From an uncultured Elusimicrobiales bacterium (lineage in GTDB: Bacteria; Elusimicrobiota; Elusimicrobia; Elusimicrobiales; Elusimicrobiaceae): a DNA stretch of 64,000 bases. Location: positions 1-64,000 of the forward strand of contig CAKUMH010000005.1 in assembly GCA_934667625.1 (NCBI GenBank), written 5' to 3'. Made by a program: the position numbers and the translations under genes. Shown here in pieces: positions 8,337 through 15,788 of the stretch. Positions within the stretch are counted from its first letter, which is position 1. The number at the start of each line of letters is the position of its first letter. Under the pieces are notes generated by a model. That model saw only the letters and a program-made list of their open reading frames with translations. It did no database searches and was not told the DNA's origin.

Positions 8337-9407
8337 ATGCCAAAAATCAGCGTGATTATTCCCGTATATAACACAAAACCCTATTTGGAGCAGTGTTTAA
8401 AAAGCGTGACGGAGCAAACCTTCACCGATTTGGAAATCTTGTGTGTGGATAATTCTTCCACGGACGGTTCTTATGAGGAATTGTCCCGCTTGGCCAAAGA
8501 GGATGCACGTATTAAACTTTTTCGTGTTCCAAACTTGGGGCCTGGAAGTGGACGTAACAAAGGATTGGACGAGGCTCACGGTGAGTATGTTTTATTTTTA
8601 GATTCAGATGATTTTTTTGCCCCCAATGCCTGTGAAGTGCTGTATGCTGCTGTAAAAAAAGAAAACTTAGATATCGCTACTTGTGAGTTTTATGAGTATC
8701 ATGAGCAAACGGGAAAGTATACCCCACGTTCCAAGGCGTTGGAACTGCCCTGTAAGCATGTTTTAGATGCCGCCGCCGGAGACTCCCCGGAAGAATTTGC
8801 CAAATTGGCTTTTGCTTGGCCCTTTGTTTGTTTCAAATTGATTCGCCGGCAAATAATAGAATCAGTGCATTTGCGTTTTCCAACAGGTGCGGCGGAGGAT
8901 GTGCCATTTTGTGTGTCACTTTTGATGCTTTGTAAAAAAGTACGTTTACTGGATGGGCAATATCTGCAGTATTATCGCATTGGGCGGTCGGGGAATATTT
9001 CGGGAAATGGTTCCAAAATGGCGCTGGACGGAGTGAAAAACTTTGGTATTTTGGCGGAAAATTTGCGAAAATACGGTGTTTTTGAACAAGTAAAGGAAAC
9101 CTATTGGTTTAATTTTATGGTTCTTTTGATTGGGGATGAGCGTCTATTTGTTGGACGTTTGGGCAATGTCCCCGCTGAAACCGTCCGCCAAGTGTATGGC
9201 CTTATCCGACCGCAGGTGGCGGCCTTGGATTTAAATCTTTTTTCGCACCGCAATGCCATGTTCCGCTGGAAGGTGCGCCGCTTTAGGCAAGCAGTGCTGA
9301 ACGACGATGTTGCCTTTCCGCGCAAACTGCGTAAGCTGCGCAATGTGCTGATGATTTTCTTGGACCCGTGGTATAAGTTAAAGGCAAAGTTCAGAAAACG
9401 GTTGTAA
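8337..9407 (+). CDS. Family 2 glycosyltransferase, last gene of operon
   Basis: A 356-residue GT2 enzyme: KISVIIPVYNTKPYLEQCL, VDNSSTDGS and LFLDSDDFF (DXD) are classical, with TGAAEDVPFC as the probable catalytic-base region. ATG 8337 has an AAGGATA site upstream; a TTG at 8319 overlapping the previous stop is the alternative start. The C-terminal 80 residues are basic (KAKFRKRL end), which may help membrane association. It ends the first glycan operon and is followed by a hairpin. Confidence 0.88.
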   Translation: MPKISVIIPVYNTKPYLEQCLKSVTEQTFTDLEILCVDNSSTDGSYEELSRLAKEDARIKLFRVPNLGPGSGRNKGLDEAHGEYVLFLDSDDFFAPNACEVLYAAVKKENLDIATCEFYEYHEQTGKYTPRSKALELPCKHVLDAAAGDSPEEFAKLAFAWPFVCFKLIRRQIIESVHLRFPTGAAEDVPFCVSLLMLCKKVRLLDGQYLQYYRIGRSGNISGNGSKMALDGVKNFGILAENLRKYGVFEQVKETYWFNFMVLLIGDERLFVGRLGNVPAETVRQVYGLIRPQVAALDLNLFSHRNAMFRWKVRRFRQAVLNDDVAFPRKLRKLRNVLMIFLDPWYKLKAKFRKRL

Positions 9408-9419
9408 TGGCTTTATAAA

Positions 9420-9448
9420 AACCCCCGAGATAACCTCGGGGGGGTTAT
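9420..9448. terminator. Bidirectional terminator after glycan operon and tRNA array
   Basis: ACCCCCGAG pairs with CTCGGGGGGGT around a short loop. Read on the minus strand it is followed by TTTTTATAAAG, so it could end transcripts that pass through the tRNA-Arg array; read on the plus strand the T-run is weaker. Confidence 0.65.
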
Positions 9449-9451
9449 ATG

Positions 9452-9713
9452 GTGCGCCCAAGGCGTATTGTAGGGAACGGCATACAAGTTCGGCTAATTT
9501 GCGCACAAAAAAACCACGCTTTCGCGTGGTTTCTAAAAGTGCGCCCAAGGCCGTATTGTAGGAAACGGCATACAAGTTCGGCTAATTTGCGCACAAAAAA
9601 CCACGCTTTCGCGTGGTTTCTAAAAGTGCGCCCAAGGCCGTATTGTAGGAAACGGCATACAAGTTCGGCTAATTTGCGCACAAAAAAACCACGCTTTCGC
9701 GTGGTTTCTAAAA
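9452..9713 (-). repeat. Three tandem 87-88 bp units downstream of tRNA-Arg
   Basis: Units at 9452-9538, 9539-9625 and 9626-9713 are nearly identical. Read on the tRNA strand, each unit has a 56-nt block bounded by GTGCGC and GCGCAC, then a perfect hairpin AAACCACGC-GAAA-GCGTGGTTT plus a T-run (on the plus strand at 9511-9532, 9598-9619, 9686-9707). The block ends with TTGGGCGCAC, identical to the 3' end of the adjacent tRNA plus the following base. It also contains CGAACTTGTAT, the exact complement of the tRNA T-arm segment ATACAAGTTCG. So each unit looks like a rearranged copy of the tRNA 3' end plus its terminator. It is not a CRISPR array: there are no variable spacers. Confidence 0.85.
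9686..9707 (-). terminator. Intrinsic terminator of tRNA-Arg (first of three copies)
   Basis: On the minus strand the 9-bp stem AAACCACGC/GCGTGGTTT with a GAAA loop is followed by seven Ts (9682-9688), about 8 nt after the tRNA. Identical copies recur in the next two repeat units, giving serial termination. Confidence 0.8.
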
Positions 9714-9714
9714 G

Positions 9715-9786
9715 TGCGCCCAACAGGAATCGAACTTGTATCTTCAGCTCCGCAGGCTGACACTCTATCCATTGAGCTATGGGCGC
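9715..9786 (-). tRNA. tRNA-Arg(GCG)
   Basis: A 72-nt cloverleaf on the minus strand: acceptor GCGCCCA pairs with TGGGCGC, the D-arm follows as GCTCAATGGATAGAGT, the anticodon stem is TCAGC/GCTGA with loop CTGCGGA (anticodon GCG, reading CGC), and the T-loop is TTCGATT. The discriminator is A and CCA is not encoded. The T-stem ACAAG/CCTGT has one A-C mismatch. A GCG arginine anticodon is less usual than ACG in bacteria. Three tandem units follow it. Confidence 0.88.
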
Positions 9787-9933
9787 TTAAATCGGATTTG
9801 CGGATTTCTGACTACCTAATTATTTTAACATTTTTTTCGGCGGGTTTCAACGAAATTTATAAAATTTCACTGTTCCGTCGGAAACTACCTCTTTATTATA
9901 CTATTTTCGGCGGAAGCTTGCGTTACAAACTGC

Positions 9934-9939
9934 TATAAT
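9934..9939 (+). promoter_or_regulatory. Perfect -10 box placed for a leaderless start
   Basis: TATAAT lies exactly 6 nt before ATG 9946, so the expected transcription start coincides with the start codon; no Shine-Dalgarno sequence is present and no clear -35 box is seen. Confidence 0.5.
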
Positions 9940-9945
9940 ACAAAT

Positions 9946-10089
9946 ATGAATGAACAAAAAACAGGTACCTATGTGTACGATAAAAAAACCGGCAAAATGG
10001 TGAAGGTGTCGGACCGGATTCCGTCGGTAAGCAAGGGAAAAGGCCATACCTGTGGCGCCGGCTGCGGGTGCTGCTGCCACGGGGATTAA
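9946..10089 (+). CDS. 47-residue Cys-rich small protein
   Basis: A short unrecognised gene: MNEQKTGTYVYDKK opens it, a basic middle follows, and the tail carries a CGAGCGCCCH cluster (five Cys and one His within the last 12 residues), suggestive of a metal site. The reading frame starts 6 nt after a TATAAT box and ends 3 bp before the next gene, so it looks like the first gene of a three-gene operon. The YVYDKKTGKMVKVSDRIPSV part resembles the short zinc-ribbon-like tails that often precede membrane genes, but I do not recognise the family. Confidence 0.6.
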   Translation: MNEQKTGTYVYDKKTGKMVKVSDRIPSVSKGKGHTCGAGCGCCCHGD

Positions 10090-10092
10090 CCC

Positions 10093-10773
10093 ATGCCGGA
10101 TGCCGACAAAACGCTTTTTCAACGGGCCTTCCAAACCCTGCTTTTGGTGCTGAGGCGAGTTTTCCTGCCGCATCTGCTGGCGGGGCTGGGGCTGTTTTTA
10201 GTGTCGGCATACGTGGTGCAGACCGCGGTTTTGGCGCCGCTTCCCAAAAATGTGGCGGCATTGCTGAGTGGCGTGGTGCTTTTGGTGCTGGGCGGTTTGG
10301 CTTTTTTGTATGCCCTGCTCGCCAGCGGTGTGTGTGCCGTGCGGCAGGCGAGCGTAAGCTGGGAAGAATTTTTAGACGATACGATTGAAAAAATTAAAGA
10401 GCGGGCCGCCACCCAAATAGAAGATTTAAATGCAGGCCTCTCCAAGGCGCAGGCGCGTGCCGTGTTAAGCGGCAGCGTGCGCGAGGTGGTGGGCGTGTAC
10501 CGCGGAACGCGCAGCCGCTCGCTAGTGCAGGGGTTTTGTGCCGTGTTTTTGGGTGTGTTGTCGCTGGCGTTGCGTTCGGTGCTTTTGGCGCGTCTGGCTC
10601 GCGCCGCCGGAAAAACCGTACAGTTAGGCAAGCTTTTTGCCGGACGGACCACACTAGTGGGTGCTGTATTTTTGAATTTACGTTTCTTCTCCACCGTGCT
10701 GCTCTATTTGCTGTATGCCGTCGGGGCGGCGGTGCTGGGAATGGATTTTTTACTTCTTTATTGGATGAGATAA
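10093..10773 (+). CDS. Integral membrane protein of unknown function
   Basis: A 226-residue protein with about four hydrophobic segments (residues ~20-45, 55-80, ~143-165 and ~190-220) around a charged, helical central stretch (SWEEFLDDTIEKIKERAATQIEDLN). No family motif is recognised. It is translated between the Cys-rich micro-protein and the TPR protein with gaps of 3 and 1 bp, so the three products may work at the same membrane. The role is unknown. Confidence 0.7.
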   Translation: MPDADKTLFQRAFQTLLLVLRRVFLPHLLAGLGLFLVSAYVVQTAVLAPLPKNVAALLSGVVLLVLGGLAFLYALLASGVCAVRQASVSWEEFLDDTIEKIKERAATQIEDLNAGLSKAQARAVLSGSVREVVGVYRGTRSRSLVQGFCAVFLGVLSLALRSVLLARLARAAGKTVQLGKLFAGRTTLVGAVFLNLRFFSTVLLYLLYAVGAAVLGMDFLLLYWMR

Positions 10774-10774
10774 A

Positions 10775-11941
10775 ATGAAACGAACGTTTTTTGCTTTGAT
10801 CGGACTTCTTTTTGTTTCTCTGCCGCTCTGCGCGCAAACGGCGGCGCAGTTGTTTGCCCAGGCCAAGGCCCAGCCGGATCCGGCGGTGCAGATTAAGCTG
10901 TTGAACCGGGTAACGGCGCAGGCTCCCAAAATGGCCGATGCCTATCACTATCGGGCGGATGCCTATTTGGCTTTGGGTAAATACAAGCAGGCCTTGGGGG
11001 ATTATTCGCAGGTGGTTTCGCTGCGGCCCAAGGATCCCTTCCGCTATTATGCGCGCGCCTTGGCTTATCAAAAAATGGACAAGCCGGCACTGGCGTTGGC
11101 GGATTTAACCAAGGCTATTTCGCTCAAACCCGCTTACCGTAATTTTTATTTGGCCCGTGCCCGTGCGAACGCCGCCTTGGCCAAATACGATGCAGCCTTG
11201 GCGGACTATCAGCGTTATTTGGGGGCGCGCAAACCCACTGCGGCGCTTTCCCGTGAGCTGGTGCCCATTTACCTGAATGCCTACCGCTACGAGGCGGCGC
11301 AAAAACAAATAGAGGCATTGTTGGCGGCGGGGGACGATTCGGCCGATGTCCACTTTTGGCGGGGACGGGTGCTTTCCAACCAAAACCGGTTGGATGAGGC
11401 CGTCAGCGCCTACAGCAAGGCCATTCACCGCGATGAAGGCTATGCACAGGCCTACCGTTACCGGGCCAGCGCCTTTAAGGATATGGGGGATTACGAAGCC
11501 TCGGTGGCGGATTATTCCGTGCTAATTAGCTTGCAGCCGGAGGCTATTTTTTACAACCGGCGCGGACTGGTGTACGAAGAGATGAAACAATTCAAGCAGG
11601 CCCTGGCGGATTACACCCGCGCACTGGAGCTGTCGCCCAAGTGGGCCATTCCCTACAACAACCGCGGTTACGTAAAGATGTTACTTAAGGATTGGAAAGG
11701 CGCCCAGGCGGATTTGGAGCGGGCCATTAAGCTGGACGGTTCGGTGCCGACGCCTTACGTCAATTTGGCAGGCGTTTATTGGCTGGGCAAAAAAGACCGC
11801 AAAAATATGTACGCCAATTTGGATAAAGCCGTGCGGCGCAACTTTAAAAACTTTGATTCGCTTTACGACGAGGACCAGAAAGGCTGGATGTTTAAAAACA
11901 TTAATAAATCGGCCGAATTCCGCGCGGTGCTGTACGAATAG
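10775..11941 (+). CDS. Exported TPR-repeat protein
   Basis: A 388-residue protein with a signal peptide (MKRTFFALIGLLFVSLPLCAQ, probable cleavage after CAQ). Tetratricopeptide repeats fill nearly the whole remainder, with the typical spacing of AYHYRADAYLALGKYKQALGDY, FYLARARANAALAKYDAALADY, YNRRGLVYEEMKQFKQALADY and PYNNRGYVKMLLKDWKGAQADL. Such proteins scaffold envelope complexes. It ends the small operon starting at 9946 and faces a bidirectional terminator. Confidence 0.88.
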   Translation: MKRTFFALIGLLFVSLPLCAQTAAQLFAQAKAQPDPAVQIKLLNRVTAQAPKMADAYHYRADAYLALGKYKQALGDYSQVVSLRPKDPFRYYARALAYQKMDKPALALADLTKAISLKPAYRNFYLARARANAALAKYDAALADYQRYLGARKPTAALSRELVPIYLNAYRYEAAQKQIEALLAAGDDSADVHFWRGRVLSNQNRLDEAVSAYSKAIHRDEGYAQAYRYRASAFKDMGDYEASVADYSVLISLQPEAIFYNRRGLVYEEMKQFKQALADYTRALELSPKWAIPYNNRGYVKMLLKDWKGAQADLERAIKLDGSVPTPYVNLAGVYWLGKKDRKNMYANLDKAVRRNFKNFDSLYDEDQKGWMFKNINKSAEFRAVLYE

Positions 11942-11965
11942 TCGCGGCATCTTTAAGGCAATAAA

Positions 11966-11996
11966 AAATCCCGGGTGAAATGTACCCGGGATTTTT
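11966..11996. terminator. Bidirectional terminator between convergent genes
   Basis: AATCCCGGGT and ACCCGGGATT form a 10-bp stem flanked by A-run and T-run (AAAAAA before, TTTTT after), serving the TPR gene on the plus strand and the ART-like gene that ends at 12012 on the minus strand. Confidence 0.85.
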
Positions 11997-12011
11997 ATGT
12001 TCAAAAAAGAT

Positions 12012-12941
12012 TTAGGGGCGCGGGGCATACGGAGTGAAGACAAACGATTCTCCGTCCGCCGCCAATTCCACCCGGCACCAAAGGGGTTCCCCATCGGGGC
12101 CTTTTATAAAGGCGGAAACTTCTGTAAAATCCGAAGCGGGAATCGTTTCCCGTATGGCTACAAAAACGCTCGTTTCCGGCGTGCGCCAGTTGCGTACCGT
12201 GACGATGACGGGGATGCGGCCTTCCTGAAAACTATTCAAGGCGGCAAAGTGCAAGGTGCTTTCGGCGCGGGTCGTCAGGAAGGTTTGGCGGGTGTCAATT
12301 TTTTCCAGCACATAGGAAGAGGTTGGCATGGTGCCTGAGCTGCATAAGTGGGTTTGCACATTTACTTCGTTTGACATAGAACCCGAATCCTCCGGGCGAA
12401 GGCCGTTTTTAAGGATGTTTCGCAGGCCTGCTTCTTGGAGTCCCATGCCGCGGTAAAGGTATATTTTGCTGGTGGGGATCGGGGTGCCGAGCCTTCCCAT
12501 AAAGCCGTCTAACGTAAGGCCGTTAAAATCCGGCACCGTGATGGCGCCTTCCTTGAGCACCTGCGGCCAGGCGTGTGTGCCCCGTGCTTCTGAGACGGCA
12601 CTTTCTACGCGCAGGCGGGCGACTTCACGCAGGGCTTGTTCTCGTGACATGCCTCTTGTCGTGCGATAGTACTGCAGCGATGCTGCCGGGAAACGCAGGG
12701 CTACCCGTTGGGCAAACGGGGCGTTTGGCTGTGGTTTGCTCGGCGGAATGAGTTGCATACTCTGGGTGGGAAGAGAGATTTTTACTTTCGTCCAGGGGGA
12801 AACTAATTCTGCCCCGGTACGTTGTGCAGCTTTTAGGCCATTCCGCAAGGCACGGACAGGAACCTGCGCCCATACGGACGGAGCGAAGGCGAAGAACAAC
12901 CCAGCAACTGCTGCGATGTACACCCTATTTGTATTTTGCAT
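12012..12941 (-). CDS. Exported ADP-ribosyltransferase-like protein A
   Basis: A 309-residue protein starting at ATG 12941 (AAGGGAAGG site upstream; an earlier in-frame start at 12959 is less likely). It has a signal peptide (YIAAVAGLFFAFAPSVWAQ). The C-terminal half has the order of motifs expected of an R-S/T-E ART fold: YLYRGMGL with Arg164, GLRPED, FLTTRAESTLHFA (Thr223/Thr224, Ser228) and RETIPASDF with Glu265. It is paralogous to the next gene; both share YxFRGMGL/YLYRGMGL, IPAxDF/I and a C-terminal WCxxEL stretch. ADP-ribosylation is inference, since the strict ExE pair is not obvious and the target is unknown. Confidence 0.6.
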   Translation of the reverse strand: MQNTNRVYIAAVAGLFFAFAPSVWAQVPVRALRNGLKAAQRTGAELVSPWTKVKISLPTQSMQLIPPSKPQPNAPFAQRVALRFPAASLQYYRTTRGMSREQALREVARLRVESAVSEARGTHAWPQVLKEGAITVPDFNGLTLDGFMGRLGTPIPTSKIYLYRGMGLQEAGLRNILKNGLRPEDSGSMSNEVNVQTHLCSSGTMPTSSYVLEKIDTRQTFLTTRAESTLHFAALNSFQEGRIPVIVTVRNWRTPETSVFVAIRETIPASDFTEVSAFIKGPDGEPLWCRVELAADGESFVFTPYAPRP

Positions 12942-12962
12942 GGACCTTCCCTTGGACAAACT

Positions 12963-13847
12963 TTATTTGAATTTAAATGGTGTTACTTTAAAACCGTTTT
13001 CTGCCAGTTCAATTTGGCACCACGTAGCCTCTCCGTCAACAGACAGTAGCGCTACAAAAGAAACAATATCTTCCGCCGGAATATCTTGTTCCGTGGCGAT
13101 GATTTCGCCTGTTTCTGTCACGGCGCTTGATTTCACTACTACGACGGTGGCAAGCCCAAGCTTTGCGTAACGATGCGCATAATAGACGGCAGCGCTTGGA
13201 TTGTTTGTGAGGTTAATGCGCGGGTGCTGCACCGCATGGGCGGCTGCATAGTGGTTCTGCCCGCCAGACATAGAGAGGAGCAGCGTTGCGTTTTCTGTGC
13301 TCACGTTGGCGGTGCGGAGTCCGTTGGTCAAAATGTTGCGAATGGCGTCTCCGTCCACCCCAAGACCCATACCGCGGAAAATATAGGCCGGTTTTTTAAT
13401 AAATGGGAGAGGGGGTAGGTCTTTGGTTGACGTTACCGGGGGGATCACTTCGGAAAAATCCTGCACGGTGAAGGTCAGCTCCGGGCTTAAAACAGGCCGG
13501 ACATAGCGGGTGGGCTGTGCACCCCATTGGTGCAAATTAGCGGCGGCTTTATGGGACGAAACACCCAGCATGCGCTGAAGTTTAAAAAGGGGGCGTTTGT
13601 GCGTGTCAATCAAGCGTTCCAAGTGGGTGGCGGGGACAACCGGAACCGCCGGACGGACTGCGGGGACGGGGAGCCTGCGTGCCGCGGTGGGGAGGTTTCC
13701 GGCCGCGTTGCCTGCACGGCGGGCGGCATTTTCACTCGCGCGCGAAACGCCTCGGGCGCCCTTTAAGAGCCCTTGGCCTAAAACGGGCGTTTCCACCAAC
13801 GAAAACACCACTGAAAAAGTAAAAAAATACAAAAACAATTTTTTCAT
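12963..13847 (-). CDS. Exported ADP-ribosyltransferase-like protein B
   Basis: A 294-residue protein with signal peptide MKKLFLYFFTFSVVFSLVETPVLGQ. The second Met (13847) is chosen because a TATAAT box lies exactly 6 nt upstream. After an Ala/Arg/Pro-rich linker (residues ~27-75), the C-terminal domain has YIFRGMGL (Arg158), NILTNGLRT, NLTNNPSAAVYYA (Ser218) and ATEQDIPAEDI (Glu253), arranged like the three catalytic strands of ADP-ribosyltransferases. The gene lies 21 bp ahead of protein A, whose start falls just after its stop region, so both are probably one transcript. The substrate is unknown. Confidence 0.6.
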   Translation of the reverse strand: MKKLFLYFFTFSVVFSLVETPVLGQGLLKGARGVSRASENAARRAGNAAGNLPTAARRLPVPAVRPAVPVVPATHLERLIDTHKRPLFKLQRMLGVSSHKAAANLHQWGAQPTRYVRPVLSPELTFTVQDFSEVIPPVTSTKDLPPLPFIKKPAYIFRGMGLGVDGDAIRNILTNGLRTANVSTENATLLLSMSGGQNHYAAAHAVQHPRINLTNNPSAAVYYAHRYAKLGLATVVVVKSSAVTETGEIIATEQDIPAEDIVSFVALLSVDGEATWCQIELAENGFKVTPFKFK

Positions 13848-13853
13848 ACCCAT

Positions 13854-13859
13854 ATTATA
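13854..13859 (-). promoter_or_regulatory. -10 box of the ART-like pair, leaderless spacing
   Basis: Minus-strand TATAAT (13859-13854) lies 6 nt before ATG 13847 and directly abuts an in-frame ATG at 13853. No Shine-Dalgarno sequence precedes ATG 13847. Confidence 0.5.
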
Positions 13860-13965
13860 GATAATTAATCCCCGTGAAAATAAGGGCCAAAGGACCCATT
13901 TTTTATGAAAAAAGGTCCTAGGTCCTCACTAGTAAAACAGGCAAAGAGGTGGCATGTTTTTGTAT

Positions 13966-14112
13966 AGACTGAAAAAGATAAGCGAATGTGGTGGTGGAAT
14001 AAGAACTTTGGAAAAGGAAGTATACATGACCAAGCGCACCATTATGCGGTGTATCAACTTGTGTTATTTATCCCCGCGCATTGTGGGGGATATTTTGGAA
14101 TATAAAAACTAA
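13966..14112 (+). pseudogene. Serine recombinase C-terminal remnant, copy 1
   Basis: In frame with no start codon, this reads LKKISECGGGIRTLEKE, then KRTIMRCINLCYLSPRIVGDILEYKN and a stop. It matches the end of the recombinase at 46250-46410 almost residue for residue. It breaks off where the intact copy continues with PRTMSLKEL, and the DUF4823 lipoprotein gene starts 40 bp later. The stretch 13860-13965 holds no other recognisable gene. Confidence 0.8.
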
Positions 14113-14151
14113 AAATAGGGAATTATGATACTATGTAAAAAAGGAGAAAAT

Positions 14152-14679
14152 ATGAAAAGATTATTTACTGTTTTAGCGGTTGCTTTGTTTTGTAGTGCGT
14201 GTGCCACGGCCACCATAGAAAAGTTAAATGTCCAAAATGGTGTGCCGCTGAATGCCGGGGAAACGCAAAAAATTTATATTTCTTTGCCTAAAGATGGCAT
14301 CTACCAAAATATTAAATATGAATACTCGGGGCAACAAGTCCAACATTCTTTTTTTGAAGCTTTTTCTCGTCATAGTGACGATGTTATTTTAGGTGAAAAA
14401 GTGCAAAATTTAACAGAAGCTAAAAAAAACGCGGCGGATATCCACGCACAAATTTTAGTGTATCCTGTCATTACGCATTGGGAAGATAGAAATACGCCCT
14501 GGTCCGGCCTGCGGGATAAGGTGCGCATTAATGTCCAGGTGTATGATATAGGGACCGGTGCGATGATAGATAAAACGAGTTTATATGCAACAAATAGGTG
14601 GTTGGCCCTTGTAAACGCGGCCCCAAGTAATTTATTGAAGAAAATTATTTGGCCGTATGTGGAACGGTTGTACAGGTAG
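14152..14679 (+). CDS. DUF4823-like lipoprotein
   Basis: A 175-residue protein with a lipoprotein-type signal (MKRLFTVLAVALFCSAC; lipid-modified Cys expected at residue 17). The mature part resembles DUF4823 lipoproteins: KIYISLPKDGIYQNIKYEYSG, FFEAFSRHSDDVIL, the QILVYPVITHWEDR strand and RINVQVYDIGTGAMID. The function of the family is unknown. The ATG at 14152 has an AAAGGAG site 8 nt upstream. It appears to have been inserted between a recombinase remnant and the terminator that normally follows that remnant. Confidence 0.75.
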   Translation: MKRLFTVLAVALFCSACATATIEKLNVQNGVPLNAGETQKIYISLPKDGIYQNIKYEYSGQQVQHSFFEAFSRHSDDVILGEKVQNLTEAKKNAADIHAQILVYPVITHWEDRNTPWSGLRDKVRINVQVYDIGTGAMIDKTSLYATNRWLALVNAAPSNLLKKIIWPYVERLYR

Positions 14680-14704
14680 TTTGATTTTTTAATTGTGTGT
14701 ACGC

Positions 14705-14730
14705 AACAAGGCCCGGAAACGGGCCTTGTT
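14705..14730. terminator. Terminator, copy 1 of a repeated hairpin
   Basis: AACAAGGCCCG pairs with CGGGCCTTGTT around GAAA. Related hairpins follow the other two recombinase remnants (17435-17460 and 46533-46558). Confidence 0.75.
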
Positions 14731-14755
14731 CATTTCGGACGAATATAAAGCGCTT

Positions 14756-14884
14756 CTACTTGCATCTTAATGCCGTCTTGTTTTTCAAACACGACACCGC
14801 CAAAACATATCCGGCGGTGTCATTGGCAGGGGCGGACAGTGGAAATATACTTACAAACAACAGGGCTATGAATAATTTTTTCAT
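14756..14884 (-). pseudogene. Truncated paralogue of the exported partner protein
   Basis: Minus-strand ORF of 42 residues starting MKKLFIALLFVSIFPLSA, identical through the signal peptide to the 15771 gene, then diverging and stopping. Its ATG overlaps the stop of the upstream gene (ATGA). The distal part contains GACACCGCC/GGCGGTGTC, which can fold into a hairpin. It is best read as a leftover of a duplicated immunity-type gene; a functional small exported peptide cannot be excluded. Confidence 0.6.
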
Positions 14885-15771
14885 TTTTTCTGTTTTTCTT
14901 TTTGGAATTTTTCTAAGCGTTGTTGATATTCTTTAGCAGCTTTATCTGCCTGTTTTTGGGTCAGTTTGGACCGTACCACCAGTTGCTCAAGGGCATTTTC
15001 TCTTTTGTCAAAGGATTCTTTGGCGTAAATAATCCAGTTTGTGCCGGGGATGCCCATGGGATTGTAAGGCCATAGCCGCTCTTTGTCATTTAGTGGTTTA
15101 ACGGCATACATTCCCCGTGTACGGTTTTTTAAATCACAGAAAAAAATTCCGCTGACCTGCTGATCTTTCGGTATATCCGAGAAAAACTCATCTCCATCAT
15201 AATAAAGGATATTGTCGTCACAGTATGCAAAAGTTCGGTCTGTCATGTAATCGGTGGAAATAGGACATTCCCTTAGTGTAAATGGATATTCTGTGCCATT
15301 ATCAACCCAAGTAACTTTGGAATAAAGTGCTGTGTTTGGGATAAATGTTACGGATTTGTTCGGGCCGCAAGATAAGGTAAATTTAGTTGCATCGGTGGGA
15401 TGAACACGAAATTTATCTAATGTCTCCTTGCGAAAGTTGCGATATTCTTCACCGGTTACCCAAAAGTCTAAAATTTCTAATTGAGGAAGTGTTTTGGTAG
15501 AGGGAATATATAAAAAGAAATCCTCAAAGGACATATATAAATTTTCATCAATTATGTAATATGAGGTTCCTTCATTGTAGGCAGTCGCTTCGGCCAGTAT
15601 ATAAGCTCCGTCAGGGTCTTGTTGAGGATAATAAAAGGGCCGAAAACGAGTGTAAACGGGAGCTTTGATTTCTTTTTTATTGCGGTCATACTGATTTAAC
15701 GGCAGCGGGTCCGCAGAGGCGGACAGCGGAAATATACTTACAAACAACAGGGCTATGAATAATTTTTTCAT
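14881..15771 (-). CDS. Exported protein, possible immunity partner of 15789-16922
   Basis: A 296-residue protein with signal peptide MKKLFIALLFVSIFPLSASA. The mature part is rich in Tyr, Phe and Asp, has several Cys (LSCGP, LRECP, AYCDD, IFFCDL) that could form disulfides, and ends in a basic coiled tail (QADKAAKEYQQRLEKFQKEKQKK). No family is recognised. A TATACT box lies exactly 6 nt before ATG 15771, allowing its own leaderless transcript, and it follows the putative amidase gene by 17 bp. A periplasmic inhibitor of that amidase is a reasonable but untested guess. Confidence 0.65.
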   Translation of the reverse strand: MKKLFIALLFVSIFPLSASADPLPLNQYDRNKKEIKAPVYTRFRPFYYPQQDPDGAYILAEATAYNEGTSYYIIDENLYMSFEDFFLYIPSTKTLPQLEILDFWVTGEEYRNFRKETLDKFRVHPTDATKFTLSCGPNKSVTFIPNTALYSKVTWVDNGTEYPFTLRECPISTDYMTDRTFAYCDDNILYYDGDEFFSDIPKDQQVSGIFFCDLKNRTRGMYAVKPLNDKERLWPYNPMGIPGTNWIIYAKESFDKRENALEQLVVRSKLTQKQADKAAKEYQQRLEKFQKEKQKK

Positions 15772-15788
15772 AGCCCTAGTATACAATA

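Noticed and set aside
9452..9713. CRISPR-like array
   Set aside because: The 87-88 bp units are contiguous and nearly identical, with no variable spacers and no cas genes; they are tRNA-end derived repeats.
9445..9723. Repetitive proteins on both strands across the tandem array
   Set aside because: The frames merely follow the repeat period; no start signals, and the sequence is explained by tRNA and terminator copies.
10119..11071. Long minus ORFs opposite the membrane and TPR genes
   Set aside because: The plus-strand genes have signal peptide, TPR repeats, coupled starts and a terminator; the minus frames have none of these.
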